The translations under genes and the position numbers were made by a program. This document shows positions 29,401 through 41,772 of a stretch of DNA of 64,000 nucleotides, piece by piece; the first letter of the stretch is position 1; every line of letters starts with the position of its first letter. The stretch covers positions 2,728,001 through 2,792,000 of the forward strand of contig OX337228.1 of the NCBI GenBank assembly GCA_946965045.2, written 5' to 3'. The DNA comes from Epithemia pelagica. Taxonomy: Eukaryota > Bacillariophyta > Bacillariophyceae > Surirellales > Surirellaceae. A model generated the notes under the pieces. It was given only the letters and a program-made list of their open reading frames with translations. It searched no databases and had not been told where the DNA came from.

Positions 29401-29964
29401 AAGGGCCCTGATAGCGTTTCTGTTGTCCAGATGGCTCGTGAAATTGGCGCTCTGGGTGTTCGTGGGAACCATGATTTTGAAGTGATTCGATGGCACAGGG
29501 CGATCATGGCGGGTGTGGATCCGCCAACTCCGCGCTCGGAGCACTTCTTCATTGCGTCCAGGCTTGGCAAGCAAGATGTTAAGTGGATGTGCAATCTACC
29601 ATGGTATATTTCAAGCAACGACCTCAGTGCTTTGTTTGTACACGCTGGATTTGTATCTGGGATACGCCTGTCAAAACAGAACCCTCGTCTCATGACCAAC
29701 ATGCGCTCCATTCTCCCCGACGGCACTGTGACCTCCAAATTTTTTAACAACTGGCCATGGGCTCGTCTGTGGGATGGCCCACAGACTGTACTGTTTGGCC
29801 ATGATGCTGATCGTGGTCTTCAGCAATACGAGCACGCCATTGGACTGGATACGGGCTGTGTGTATGGAGGACAGCTCACGGCCTGTATTTTGCCCGAACG
29901 TAGGTTTGTCAGTGTCAATGCTCGTCGAGAATATTTCAAGTACCGCCGGAAACACTACGACTAG
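26449..29964 (+). CDS. Membrane-anchored ApaH-like phosphatase (ALPH family) with long disordered stalk
   Basis: The 1171-residue protein has a single transmembrane segment at about 49-68, preceded by a short charged tail. Some 450 residues rich in Ser, Pro, Asn and Gly follow, then an acidic middle part with a folded-looking stretch (about 490-830). The C-terminal 225 residues (about 945-1165) are a PPP-type phosphatase with ALPH signatures: AIGDVHGC, VFLGDLVCKGPDS, VRGNHDFEV, FVHAGFV, FGHDADRGLQQ and GLDTGCVYGGQLT. ALPHs resemble bacterial Ap4A hydrolase ApaH; a trypanosome member decaps mRNA. Metal ligands (GDVHG, GDLV, GNHD, H-A-G, GHDA) are all present. Topology (luminal or cytosolic phosphatase) is not decided. 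An internal ATG at 26497 is a possible alternative start. Confidence 0.88.
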   Translation: MPWKWLGDSPIAREIKMSNGGDNHDQIALLRPQTIPLHITTHERTSWRYILFLFGLLFVATVSFNIPVIEPRASVRPLISSTLSKTSATSFTETSQRIRFSLSMLPDGRSFDSDVNRHLVSFSDDSFADGATSNGNEEGEDNLLSPSPEKSGAPQSTSPPYESLADNVNDDRKSSMNTTAMRNTPIISGRSSGGAGGSRFAESTLLPPPPTSGQNSSSTTGFKRVHMRRGKDNSRHYYQLRKPSSSTVDASSRASWRPSNKRPPVSRLRTGKQHSIPQAPGRQRLKNNSLRNSNSSTSYSSLLPPPLSKSMWTATDDGDSPPSPGLSSWEDFLGTVSLSGNVPSSSSESSNVTNPPNVSSLNATEGGDNDPNPGEDEQNQNPDETGTPGAKVQQQLPAFGDLFPPSLATSPPKTTSRVFQRSPFSVSRDGGSTSSGPLEGVLPVSDLFYHVDVNFDSSDPSSVNGGLQNSMNGKIHSEEALSPPQPSKEQLEMIKKAGKRKETGRKMVRRGMEMLVGGVPISADPPQRALEIYYEHDKENGEENWASAICTNTDEYGPLLCRTEVDAVPLVERGLFCEFFANYSIKWEICPDYLKSIVKNYVNEQSIDGEMDRFAISESRDGTQNTSFAEVETESDDEDDDPFLQDHVPTHDEEDEEDGMLLILVRPQREGGMAISTESDTDANLRNSTDEVAYEFHIGKVEIGINVSIELLNSTNADRKDIMKSVLTNGLISALGDQLMGMIPRISRFAMFGLDNGSTRVAADFVVRCTVQAGIPDEEILQRAKQLAAAFAMSAEGDIALEASHASRLESRWSPEIRELVAEEFLVDDNDDEEEAGTCSQDRAMNWTLTRSSQVDTPSNDEQEDNAVTTREFIEEPVPSASSSRESVLSVPSESILLPSSREELILSTSTYANYSADNALFAPYKGELGLRLVDAVVQRYKERHPRVIAIGDVHGCIDELKDLLRQCDYSPGDLVVFLGDLVCKGPDSVSVVQMAREIGALGVRGNHDFEVIRWHRAIMAGVDPPTPRSEHFFIASRLGKQDVKWMCNLPWYISSNDLSALFVHAGFVSGIRLSKQNPRLMTNMRSILPDGTVTSKFFNNWPWARLWDGPQTVLFGHDADRGLQQYEHAIGLDTGCVYGGQLTACILPERRFVSVNARREYFKYRRKHYD

Positions 29965-30377
29965 AAAGGGCGACCTGCGAAGTGGGTCCTTGAGGGCATT
30001 TCCCCTTGCGACATTTCCTTTCGAAAACACTTTGGACCTGCACATAAGGAACTCGATGCAGTTTTCGCTGCAGTTCCTGTTCGACGTTTGTCGGAGTCCG
30101 GTTTGGCATTTTGAGTGGGTCCCACTCTGAGCCTCGGACCAACGTCTACTTTGATTGCGCAATTGATGGAACAAAGGAACAGGCCAATGAAAATCAGTTG
30201 TAACTAAGGGTTAATAAATCCGAAGCGGCAATTCTAGAACCAATTCCTGAAAGGGTGCCGTATCATGGGGAAAGCAAAAGACATGGCGAACAATATCGGT
30301 TTCCCTATGCAAAAGTGGTTTTGATTCAAAATCGCGAGTAGAATCTTATAGGTTGAAGTAGCCACAACTCATTGTAT
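29965..30377. other. Convergent intergenic region
   Basis: These 413 bp between two stop codons are presumably both 3' UTRs. No ORF with coding character, repeat or RNA gene is seen. Confidence 0.45.
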
Positions 30378-31406
30378 TTAGCAAACTTGTTTGCTTTGAG
30401 AAGAAGATATCTGTTGGATGTAATTCTGATGACCAACGCAGGTTTTTCCTCCATCGGACAAGGTGGCAATATTGGCAACTTTTTTGTTGGACGTACGGGA
30501 CTTTCGTTTCGGAGAGTTGTTCCCATTGCTTGTGGCGGTCGTCGAAGGGGAAGTTGGCGTGGAACTTGGCCGTGTCGAGGAGGCTCGCAAGGTTAGCTGA
30601 CTAAAGGCCACTGCTGCTACGGCAGCTTTTCTCGCAATCCTCATTTGTTTCCGACGTTTTACCTTGGCTTTGAGTCGTTTCCGCAACGAGGAATGGCATT
30701 CTTGTTCTTTTTCTTCTTCTGTTGACGTCTGGCAACTGTTATTCGAGTCACATGAGGAACACAGGTCTCGCAACTCACGGGAAGGAAGATCACACAAGGA
30801 CAGCACTCTTGGAATTTCCCTATCCTCGTCCGAACTAGCTTGGATTTTGTCTCCTTCCATGCTACACGACAAGGAAACCCGATGCTTGTAAATATCATGG
30901 GCAAATTCCTGGATGACCGATATACTCGATGGTAAGTAATTCTTTTCTTGAGAATTCTGTGAAACATTTCTGGTAGACTGTTCATTGTCGGGAGCCAGAG
31001 CTAATGGCCCGTCCATGGCATTTATTGGTGGCGCATCAATCAAAATTTGTCCCGGTAGAGTCAAGGAATGCTGACAGGATTCCTCCTGTTGATAGACGTC
31101 AATAATCGCAACGGGATTGTGAACATTATCATCATCATTTTTCGCACAAACTTGTGGAGGTTCTTGCACGGTGGGGGAACTTGCGGGAATCTCGGCAAAA
31201 AAATTCTCTCGTACCACTTGCAAAGGATTTGACATGGATGTGATGGTTTGATGATTGGAAGAAGACAGGGACAAGTCTTCACAGTAATCGTACGAATCGT
31301 TGTCTCCCAGATGGCCGTCGTCATCGTCAAAATCGGACAAATTGCCTACCAACACAAAATCCTCGTCCTGAGGAACCGAATCGAGGAGAGCGACACTTTT
31401 CATCAT
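30378..31406 (-). CDS. Unknown protein, acidic N-terminus and basic C-terminal patch
   Basis: The 342-residue product from the tandem ATG-ATG at 31406 is not recognised. Residues 12-45 are acidic (QDEDFVLVGNLSDFDDDDG), the middle is polar and disordered, and about 255-285 is a strongly basic segment (SLRKRLKAKVKRRKQMRIA) that could be a nuclear localisation or nucleic-acid-binding patch. A second Lys/Arg cluster follows near the C-terminus. The frame stays open another 56 codons upstream to a TTG and the residues there (QEFDDDLFFDK) look coding, so an upstream exon or non-AUG start is possible. No domain is assigned. Confidence 0.6.
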   Translation of the reverse strand: MMKSVALLDSVPQDEDFVLVGNLSDFDDDDGHLGDNDSYDYCEDLSLSSSNHQTITSMSNPLQVVRENFFAEIPASSPTVQEPPQVCAKNDDDNVHNPVAIIDVYQQEESCQHSLTLPGQILIDAPPINAMDGPLALAPDNEQSTRNVSQNSQEKNYLPSSISVIQEFAHDIYKHRVSLSCSMEGDKIQASSDEDREIPRVLSLCDLPSRELRDLCSSCDSNNSCQTSTEEEKEQECHSSLRKRLKAKVKRRKQMRIARKAAVAAVAFSQLTLRASSTRPSSTPTSPSTTATSNGNNSPKRKSRTSNKKVANIATLSDGGKTCVGHQNYIQQISSSQSKQVC

Positions 31407-32157
31407 CTTGTCAAAGAACAAATCGTCGTCGAACTCTTGAAATGAGAGGTTTGATGCAGCAATCGAATGAGGATGAGAGACGTCAGCCCGCCTTCTAATT
31501 TCTAATGTTCTAATGCAGAGCGTTGTTTGGTTTCTCTCTCTCAAGTTCTTTTCTGTTTTGCTTTCTCTTCCCAATTGCGTGTCAAGAAAAAAATAATAGA
31601 AGACGGAGTTGAAGGTGGGGCATGACTTGTCATCTGTAATGCGTCAAGACGACAGAATTTGAGGGCCGTGTTCCGAATCCGGCCCGCCCCGCGCGATTGA
31701 CAGTAGAAAGAAAAGTACGTCAGACCATGTTCTCGTTCGAACAGACTCACTCCGCGACCGCGAATCGTTCTTCGATCATTAAGGTCGCTCTTGTATCTCT
31801 TATTTGGGATTCCCGTTTCCCGTCGAGAGCGGTCGCTGGTACCCTGCTGTTGAAGTTGGGATAGTCTGTAGGGGAAAGATGGGGAATATAAGAATGACTT
31901 TTTTGAGTAGTTCACGTTTCCTGTATGAACCAAAAGTGCTCTTTCATTCTTGCCTCGGTCGGTTTCTGTCCTGCGACCAACAGTGGCAGCAACAGCAGTG
32001 ACAGTGACCACTTTGTCTCCAACAGAGTCCAAGCTGCTTGGACTCTGGAGTCTGGAGTTTGTTATTGTTGTTTGTTTATAAATTGCATATCTTCCATACG
32101 GTGAAGAGAAAAGGCATCACTTGGCTGCAGCTCTGCTTGCGTGAACGATCGACATAA
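31407..32157. promoter_or_regulatory. Long head-to-head upstream region
   Basis: These 751 bp lie between two divergent genes. Only short low-complexity features are visible: GCAGCAACAGCAGTGACAGT near 31985 and repeated TTGGACTCTGGAGTCTGGAG near 32038. No transcription-factor site can be named. Part may be an unrecognised first exon of the left gene. Confidence 0.4.
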
Positions 32158-34134
32158 ATGACAAATCCACCATCGAACGATGCTGTACCCATGCGAGGTA
32201 CAGTCCGGCGCAGCAAGAGTGAGGAGGACTTTGCTTTGGCCTTTGGTGATGTACAACTGGACTTGGAAGGACCCGATGATGCCACCCCTTTGGCAGGACA
32301 AGGTCCAGATTATGAAGAACTCGCTGATTTTTCCGAGTACTGGGCGAATCCGGGCCTGCCCCCGAAGGATCCCACCACGCAAGCGAAATGGAACAAACAA
32401 CAGTTAATGCAGCAGCAACAACAACAGCCACAGCATCATACTTCTTCACATTCTCATCCTTCTTCTACGCTTCGGTCCATGTTGAGTGGTGCCACTTCTC
32501 CCACAGAAGCTGGAACGGAGACAGGGACTCATGCAAGTGAGTCATGGACGGGTACAACTACGGCCGCCGATGACATTGTGTCCACCTTGAGCAACGACAC
32601 GGACGGTGACTGCGACACGGCAAGTCGCTCATCTGTCAAACGACGCCGAATGACGCAAACCTCCTCATCTACGTCTTTTGGGTTCCAACCATTGGCCCAG
32701 GTGAAAGAAACTACCGATACTTCCCACGGTGCAGGAGGTGGAGAAACCGAGCCGGATGTCCGGCCATGGAAGGTGGATATCCCTGATCACGATGTCGTAT
32801 TAGGTGATACCCATGAACCTACATGGGGCACCAAAATATATCGAGACGTTCGAAAGCCCTATGCCAAGAAGACGATTACAAATGAACAACTGAAACAAGT
32901 GAAACAGCAGTTCCAAGAACGCCTAGAAAAAGAGTTAGGAAAGAAGCTACCATGTGTGCCTAGATTCTGGTGCAACAAAGAAATGAAAGCCAAAACAAAG
33001 CAGATACCAGTCTCGGGTTTTCTCAAAAATCGGCCAGGAATAACCTACGCATACGCTAAAGACGAAGCCATAAAAGACGATATCAAAAATGCATCGGCAA
33101 GACCACGGACAAGGATGGTCAAGCTCTTCACGTTCAAGGGAACTCTTGACGAAGTGGTCGATAAGGCCATGGAAGCTTGCGATGCATGGGTGGGTGATGA
33201 TATTGACAAGGAATTGTACGCCAAAGGATTCAAGGAAGACATTGCGCGGATGGTTCCGTGGAGGTTGGAGTACGTGGAGAAAAAGGAGGAATGTGAACAA
33301 AAAGCCTCATGTGAGTCGGTTATGAGAAGAACGCATCTCCGCGAAGCAAGGATTCACGAAACGCATGCAAATCACCTCGAAATGGCAATGGTGGAAATGA
33401 TCAATCAATTGGGAAATTTAATGATTGAGTCTCATCGAGTGGATACAAAGAAGACGTCAAAACCCACGGATGCTATGGAAGATATTTCTGCGACGGGAGG
33501 AATTCGGGTGTCGAAAGTTCGCTCTTCAGTATCTTCGGAATCACGTCGGTCCAGTGCTACAGCGAGGGGAGGAAGAAAACCGGTCGTTCCCACGGAAAAG
33601 AGAAAGAAGAAGTCACCCCCAAATCAAAGTACCAAGCCATCGGCCGTATCGGCATCATCCGCTTTTCGGCCTCCATCCGACATTCAGGATATGGATCTTT
33701 CTCCCATTGACGTTCGCAAGACAGTATCATTGGACAGGGCCGAACAACCCTTGGACGGTAAAACGAAAGGTTCTCGGAAAGATTTGTCTTCCATGTTTTC
33801 TCAGACACTCCGTATGGGTTCTTTGGAAGATTTGGGAGGCAATGGAGGCATGGCCATGGGAGGTGGACCGACAGCAAATGTTGCCAATGTGGCTGTTGTG
33901 ATGCCGCCAGGTCTTCCACGTGAAGTGAGACCAGGCGGTCCTGCAGATGAATTATCGGTTCTTTCCGCTCCCGATGACCTGAGTCTCTTGTTCATGGAGG
34001 CACGGGAATCAGCGATTCGCAGAGGAATTGACCACCCTGGAGCCCTGCCACAACCGGGACAAGTTGCCGATCGAACCAAGGCATTGCTGCAGCAAATGAA
34101 GATCAAGAGTGATATAAAACCGAATCCCAAATAA
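32158..34134 (+). CDS. Unknown protein, largely disordered with a central conserved-looking region
   Basis: The 658-residue intronless protein has no domain I can name. The N-terminus holds RRSKSEEDFALAFG, which looks like a phosphosite-type motif. Poly-Gln (about 84-92) follows, then a Ser/Thr-rich stretch. Residues 205-420 are richer in aromatic and charged residues (DHDVVLGDTHEPTWGTK, PCVPRFWCNKEM) with a helical part around 370-410. The rest is disordered with Gly/Met-rich segments (GGNGGMAMGGG) and a conserved-looking C-terminal stretch (DDLSLLFMEARE). The segment starting DVVLG weakly recalls the opening of DUF6824, but the rest of that domain does not follow. Nuclear or cytosolic location is open. 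Confidence 0.7.
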   Translation: MTNPPSNDAVPMRGTVRRSKSEEDFALAFGDVQLDLEGPDDATPLAGQGPDYEELADFSEYWANPGLPPKDPTTQAKWNKQQLMQQQQQQPQHHTSSHSHPSSTLRSMLSGATSPTEAGTETGTHASESWTGTTTAADDIVSTLSNDTDGDCDTASRSSVKRRRMTQTSSSTSFGFQPLAQVKETTDTSHGAGGGETEPDVRPWKVDIPDHDVVLGDTHEPTWGTKIYRDVRKPYAKKTITNEQLKQVKQQFQERLEKELGKKLPCVPRFWCNKEMKAKTKQIPVSGFLKNRPGITYAYAKDEAIKDDIKNASARPRTRMVKLFTFKGTLDEVVDKAMEACDAWVGDDIDKELYAKGFKEDIARMVPWRLEYVEKKEECEQKASCESVMRRTHLREARIHETHANHLEMAMVEMINQLGNLMIESHRVDTKKTSKPTDAMEDISATGGIRVSKVRSSVSSESRRSSATARGGRKPVVPTEKRKKKSPPNQSTKPSAVSASSAFRPPSDIQDMDLSPIDVRKTVSLDRAEQPLDGKTKGSRKDLSSMFSQTLRMGSLEDLGGNGGMAMGGGPTANVANVAVVMPPGLPREVRPGGPADELSVLSAPDDLSLLFMEARESAIRRGIDHPGALPQPGQVADRTKALLQQMKIKSDIKPNPK

Positions 34135-34381
34135 AGTGGACCATGCCTGTTATAATAATTGGAGTTCTTGTTTTGGACCCATGTTTGTTAAACATGATGG
34201 ATTTTCCAGACAAAGAAGATATAGACCATCATGTCGTAATATTTTGTTTGAATAATATTGTTGCTAAAAGCTACAAAAGGCGAATCGAAACATCTACGTG
34301 CTCTAAATCGAGCTGTCTTGGCAGTTGATCTCACTGGAAATCGAGCTTCTACAGACACAATTTTACGACGTCATTGTTGAA

Positions 34382-36227
<1,846 letters not shown>

Positions 36228-36555
36228 GGTATTCAAAAAGTCACGCTTCCAAGATTGTTTGTCGTCGTCGTTTCGTCGATGAAATGAGAACGACGAGAGA
36301 GGAGAACGTCACACATGCAAGAGTTGCTGTCGCCGCGTGTCGCTCGACGATGCGAAAAAGATTCTCCACCTAAAGATACGCGCGCTGGCCGCGCTAACTT
36401 TCCAGCTAACAGTCTTTGCATACGTCATCTAACCATAGGGGTGCGACCTTTACGCGTCCACACTGGACGAACCGAATCGAAAGCGTCCGGTGGTGCCCGG
36501 TGGCATTGATCGCGGTCATTGTGATCTTGTTCAAAATTTTCTTGATACTTTCACC
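36228..36555. promoter_or_regulatory. Shared head-to-head upstream region, GPI / PDI
   Basis: These 328 bp separate the two start codons. ATG-containing short frames exist on both strands but none looks coding. No promoter element can be named. Confidence 0.4.
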
Positions 36556-37360
36556 ATGGTGCGCGCTTTCCACCTATTCCTGGCATCTCTATTGCTGTCG
36601 TCGGCTGTCAATGCAACCGATGAGTTGAATCCTCAACGGTTTGAAGAACTGACAAAATCGGGACAGAATGGAATGATCAAGTTCTACCAACCAGTACGTA
36701 GAAGGTCGACGACACCGACCGATTTTGCTTTCATACAACACTGTATCATTTCTAACCCTTAATTCGTTTTGTTTCTTCTTACAGTGGTGCGGGCACTGTA
36801 CACGAATGAAGGTGAGAAACGTACATGATGCCAGAGCTGCTTCGTGAATCGTCCGATGAGAGAGACGACTTTTGGACGATTGTTTTTGTGTCTGACCCTC
36901 ATTTTTTCTGGCTTTTCTTCATCGTCCCGTGATCTTGTTTACTCCTTATGTTTGAAATCAGCCTGATTGGGACAAGCTTGCCGAGAATGCGGACTCCAGC
37001 GTCTTTATTGCCGATGTCAACTGCTCCGACGAGGATGAGTTGTGTAGTCAAAATGGTGTGGGAGGATACCCTACCATTAAGGTTTGGAAGGATGGCAAAG
37101 TGGAAGATTATAATGGATCACGAGACTTTGACGGTTTGATGGACTATGTCAATGAAAACTTGGCAACTTTGTGCGACGTGGAAAAGCCTGATACGTGTTC
37201 CGAGAAAGCCCAAAAGTACATCACCAAATGGAAGGCGAAGGAGGCCGCCGACGTGGAGAAGGAAGCGGCACGATTGGAAGGAATGATGGGAAGTTCCATG
37301 GCGCCTGATCTGAAAAAGTGGCTTCGAGAGCGCCGCCAAGTGCTGCGTCAACTCAAATAA
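36556..37360 (+). CDS. Small single-domain protein disulfide isomerase with a 27-nt active-site exon
   Basis: There are three exons: 36556-36693, 36785-36811 (27 nt) and 36962-37360, giving 187 residues. MVRAFHLFLASLLLSSAVNA is a signal peptide. The thioredoxin domain covers about 25-130, with KFYQPWCGHCTRMKPDWDKL spanning all three exons; the middle exon alone encodes WCGHCTRMK, including both active-site cysteines. GGYPTIKVW supplies the cis-Pro. The C-terminus is a charged helix (about 140-187) ending RQLK, with no KDEL-type signal. It should catalyse disulfide exchange in the ER or a later secretory compartment. Introns are GT-AG, 91 and 150 bp. It is convergent with the HECT ligase, 68 bp between stops. 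Confidence 0.88.
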
Positions 37361-37428
37361 GGCGTATCAGAATGAATCTAAATTATGGTTATGAGTTTAC
37401 ACATCATATGAAATCTTCCGATAATACT

Positions 37429-40400
37429 TTACGTAAGCTCGAATCCAGCTCCAGACTCGATAGCGTAGATGAGACGCTCCCGCAAAACTTTCTCGCTGCT
37501 GTAGGTTGGAAGTTTCAATGTATTGAAACAAGTACTTGATGTCGGAAGTTTGTCACCATCCCTCATTATGCCAACTCGCTGGGAATAAACCATTCTGTGA
37601 GTGCGGTACGCCTCATAAATAGACACGGTATCATCTCTAGTAAACGTACCTGGATTGTGAAGGGTGGGTTCAAGGATGCAAAGCCGAGCGGAGGCGGACG
37701 TTCACAACTAGTCACAAATCGTAACAGTGCGCTTTGGTGATTGCCATCCAATGAGGCAAACACCTTCCAGAACCGTGCAACGCTCCTGTCAATGGATGTG
37801 TATCCTCCCATATATCGAGTATGTTTGCGTAAGTCCTCCACGTCAATCTTGCCATCCGAGGCACCACTGATCAAAACCTGGAGCTCCGGCTCGTTAAACA
37901 AACGGAGCCAACCGGGATCTACAACGTCCCAGAGCCCTCTTGTGAAAGCCTCCGACTGTTCTTTAATCTGATCCACCACGTAATATTTCGCCACAAGACC
38001 AATATATCGTTGTTTGTTGGCATTGGTCACCTCAATATTGTTCCCGTTCGGGATAAGCGGGATTTCGCGTGTCCCACCAAAATCGTCCTTTGTGATGGTG
38101 AAAGTGAGACACAAGTCCTCAGCATCACCATCGTAGGTTTTCAGGAACATGAGATTGTTATAGAGCTGGGGGTCAATAGTGCTCAGATCTGGAAGCTGTA
38201 GAAGCCAACGACTGAATAAGATTGTCAACCTTGCGATAGCCAGACAGGTAGAATTTATGCGAGACGTACCATGTGCAAGAAATTGTAATCTCCGCGAAGA
38301 AAGCTCAGGAAGAAGTGAGCAAACCTTGGCTGGATTGTAATGCCCTCATAAAGCGCTTTACCACTGTCAAATACAGCACATGAGACAACTCAATTGCTTG
38401 AAACAAAAGAAATAGATGAAATCAAACTACTTACAGAATTCTCCCCAGGAACTCAAAAAGAACAAGGTGGTCTTGGCCGTGTGCCGACTTCGACATTGGG
38501 CTTGGGTACATGTAGTTGCCAGCTCCTTCAGTTACTTGGAACAGAGCATAGTTCGGGTCGAAAGCAATACCACAGAGATCAGTCCAAAATTCTTTGAATA
38601 ACCCTCCGGCATCAATTCCTGTTTCTTTGGCCCCAGCTTCATTGACATAGTGTACGGCGATGCGTTCTCTCATTCGGGGTCCAAGATGGTTCATTGTTGC
38701 TAAACCGTCTTCTAGAATCCGACCTCTGGTGATCACAGCAACACGAGCGGGCTTCAGAGGATTTGAATGGAAAGGGTTGGAAGAGTTAACACCTTGCAGT
38801 TCCTCCCGATTGGAACGGATAATTTTGTCAAAAAGTGATAAACGTCGTTTGAACGACACTAACATGGGACAAATACGGAGAACTGGTTCCGCCTTCAGAA
38901 GAGAAACATAGTCAGCATGAGAACTGCACGCGGAAATCTCCTTGTCCAACAAGCCTGGTTCGAGCCATGCTTTGGGCAGGCAGAGTGGCCGACGGCTAGA
39001 CCGATCGTACAGATCTCGGAACGACCGACTGGACGACGAAACTAGTGCCAATCCAAAATAGGTGGGCAAAGTTCCTGATGACACTTTAAGGTCAACAGAG
39101 CAAGCTCTGTGAAGAAGCTTCTTCAGAATCTTGATAACTCGACGAAGCTGATGCAACGGAAGTGGTCGGTCAAAATCGTGAATTTCGACATCATCGGTCA
39201 CAATCAATGTATGGGCCAAGGCTGCCACAAATATGTACAGTACAGCGGCACCGCGATTTGTTCCCCAAGAGGAGCCAGTCGTCGCTGATGATCCAACAGG
39301 TTTCTTCGTTTGACCTTGTCGTGGAATGCAGGACACCTCACGTAGGGGGATCTGTCCTTCCAACACTTCTTGTACAGCTTTGACGGTGGATTGATGAGAC
39401 TGGATGAGGCACCATGTTGCCTTGACAAGCTGTGTTGAGAAGCACAGCGTATTGAGAAGCGCCAAAGTGAATGCTTCGGGGAAAGCCGTCGCAGTTTCCT
39501 TGTCCTTTCGTTTCTCTTTGCGTTGCTCCGAAGCCTCCTTGCCCGCAATCTCGTCACGTCCTCCCCCACCACCCCAACGAGCAATCACTACGGAAAACAT
39601 TGCACAGAGAGAAACCAAGAGTTCGGGTGTATAGTCTTCCCTGCTTCTGCTGCCACCTGTCAAAACTGAGTCTTTGTCCGCCTCATCGGAGCCACTTGCC
39701 AAAGAACGTGATTGCGAAGAGGTATTTCTCAACACACCAACATTGCCATCCTTTGGTTTGCCTTTTGGCTTGGCACTACCTGAAGAAGACGAGGATAACA
39801 ATCCAGCGACTCCTTTTGAGAGCTTGCGCGCCCATTTGCTTGAATTCCAAAAGTTTTTGTTGCGGTCCATACGGGATTCCTTGGCTGCGAGTGAAATTGC
39901 CGACAAACCTGCTTCGTTGGCAATATCTTTTTCCATTTCCTTGTCCTTTTCAGTTTTGGTTAGCAACTGCTTTTCCAAGTCAAGACTTTTCGCATCAATA
40001 GCACAACTGAAAAGATTTCGAACAAACGAGTCAACAAACAGGGCCCTGCATTGGTCCAACACAACGACTGAAAGCACAATGGGAGTCGAGTGGCCGTTTC
40101 CGTCCGAAATCCGTTCAACGGCAGATTCTCGAGTAGAAAAAGTTCGAACAGGGATGGCATCCAACAACATGGAAAGTAAATCCGCATAGCTCTGAGCCCA
40201 ACTAAAGTTAATGGTGTTCAACGAGCTTCCATTGACGTGGGCGCTTGACTTGCCCATCTGTACAAGGTTCGCTAACAAACATTGTGTATTGGTTGCTGGA
40301 CAACACGTGAGAGGAACGTCGTCTGAGGGGAGTAAGAGGTCCAGCGGACTACCTTGGGTAGAGAGGTAGCGATGGAACGCAAATATCATGGTAAGAAAAG

Positions 40401-41772
40401 GTGGAATGCCCGTTTTGGGAGACGAAGTCAAGAGAAAGGCCAGCGCATTCGGTGATATTTTCCACACAAACAAAGGAACGGTGAGCACATGTGTGAGAAA
40501 TCGTCTCGAGATATTTTCAGCTTGGAAGTCGTAATCTTGGCTTTCCCATACAAATTGGACCAGTGACCCGGCCCTCTCTCTGGTCTTTTCCGCGAAACAG
40601 CCCTGTCGAAGACCTTCCGCTTGTGGTGGAATCGGATTCGGCCCTCCGATTAAAAACAGCAGATAATAGCGAACTGTCGCAATCAAGTCAAAGGACGACA
40701 GAAAGGAGAAATCATGAATCGGAGTGAGCATTCTATCCACTCCGTTGTGATATTGCTCTTTGGGATTCTTGGATGCGCTTGGTTCCACTGGAACAATGAC
40801 ATCCGATTCACAGTTTGTTGGATTTAAAATGGATCGAACAAACTGGAGACGATCGTCATCTCCTACGTGGCGTAAAAGTTCACGCAGAAATTCAAGACAA
40901 GTCGAAAAGCGGTCGTCGGGTGACTTGGGGTCAAATAGATTGACCACACAAAGATGGAGTAGTGATTTGAACCGTAGTCTTCCTTCTTTTGACTGCATCC
41001 AAACAATAAAAGGATTCATATCATCACTTTTCTTGTTGGACTCGTGGCCTTCTCCGCTTTTGCTGGACAATCGCAAGCTGGGTAGAAAGGTTAATTGTAG
41101 CATTTGCTTCAAATAGTCATTTACTTTTCCATGCGTATGGAGTCGCAATGTTCTGTTGGCTTCAACTCCTGGACGGTAAGCGATCCACAACAAAATGCGA
41201 ACAAGGCTTGTGGTCGTTGCTGGTGGAGGAACATAGGCAATGCCTTTCTTCTGCTTCAACATATCGCCCAATGTCCGCAAGTCACGGAGTCGTTGACTGA
41301 GGAGGACATTGAATTGTTGAAGCGAGTTCTGGATGGACCGACTTTGACGGTACGCGGCCTGGATCTGTAGAGCAGCCTTTCGTTGTTGAGCTTCCAAGGC
41401 TCGTTGGAGACGTTGCTCTTCTGCGCGCTCCACAGCCGTCAGCTTCTTCGCTGGACTCGAAGAAGTGGGGCCTGTTGTAGTAGGCAACAAAGAAGACTGC
41501 TGCGAGAGGGCAGTCGAAGCAATTTGTGTCGGGTCTTGTTTCTCCACGCTATTTACCGCAGGAACAGACATGGAAGTATCTGGAGTAGCCTGTGACGTGA
41601 CGGGTGACTTCTCGGATGAGACGGAGGCGGATACTGCCGGGGAGCTGTGCGTAGCGAATGACGCTGGTTTCGGGTTGTTGCTCGTCTTTTTCTGAAGCAT
41701 CTGTCGGCGCTTTGCTCGATTCGCCTCGGCCCGTTTGCGACCGGCATTTTCTGACAACTCTTCAGCAAACAT
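37429..41772 (-). CDS. HECT-type E3 ubiquitin ligase with IQ motif (UBE3B/UBE3C-like)
   Basis: There are four exons, complement of 37429-37578, 37650-38195, 38270-38363 and 38435-41772, with introns of 71, 74 and 71 bp; the product is 1375 residues. Near the N-terminus [16 protein letters not shown] is an IQ calmodulin-binding motif, as in UBE3B and UBE3C. A long helical region follows. The HECT domain spans the last 350 residues: [28 protein letters not shown] across the first junction, then YMGGYTS and [13 protein letters not shown]. The C-terminal lobe [14 protein letters not shown] carries the thioester Cys, and the last residues GAGFELT fit the family. The short last exon restores PPFTIQRVG. 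It transfers ubiquitin to substrates; none can be named. Confidence 0.93.

Noticed and set aside
32158-34134. DUF6824 assignment for the 658-residue protein
   Set aside because: Only the DVVLG opening resembles the domain; the GNKRYR and NGGRFLK blocks are absent.
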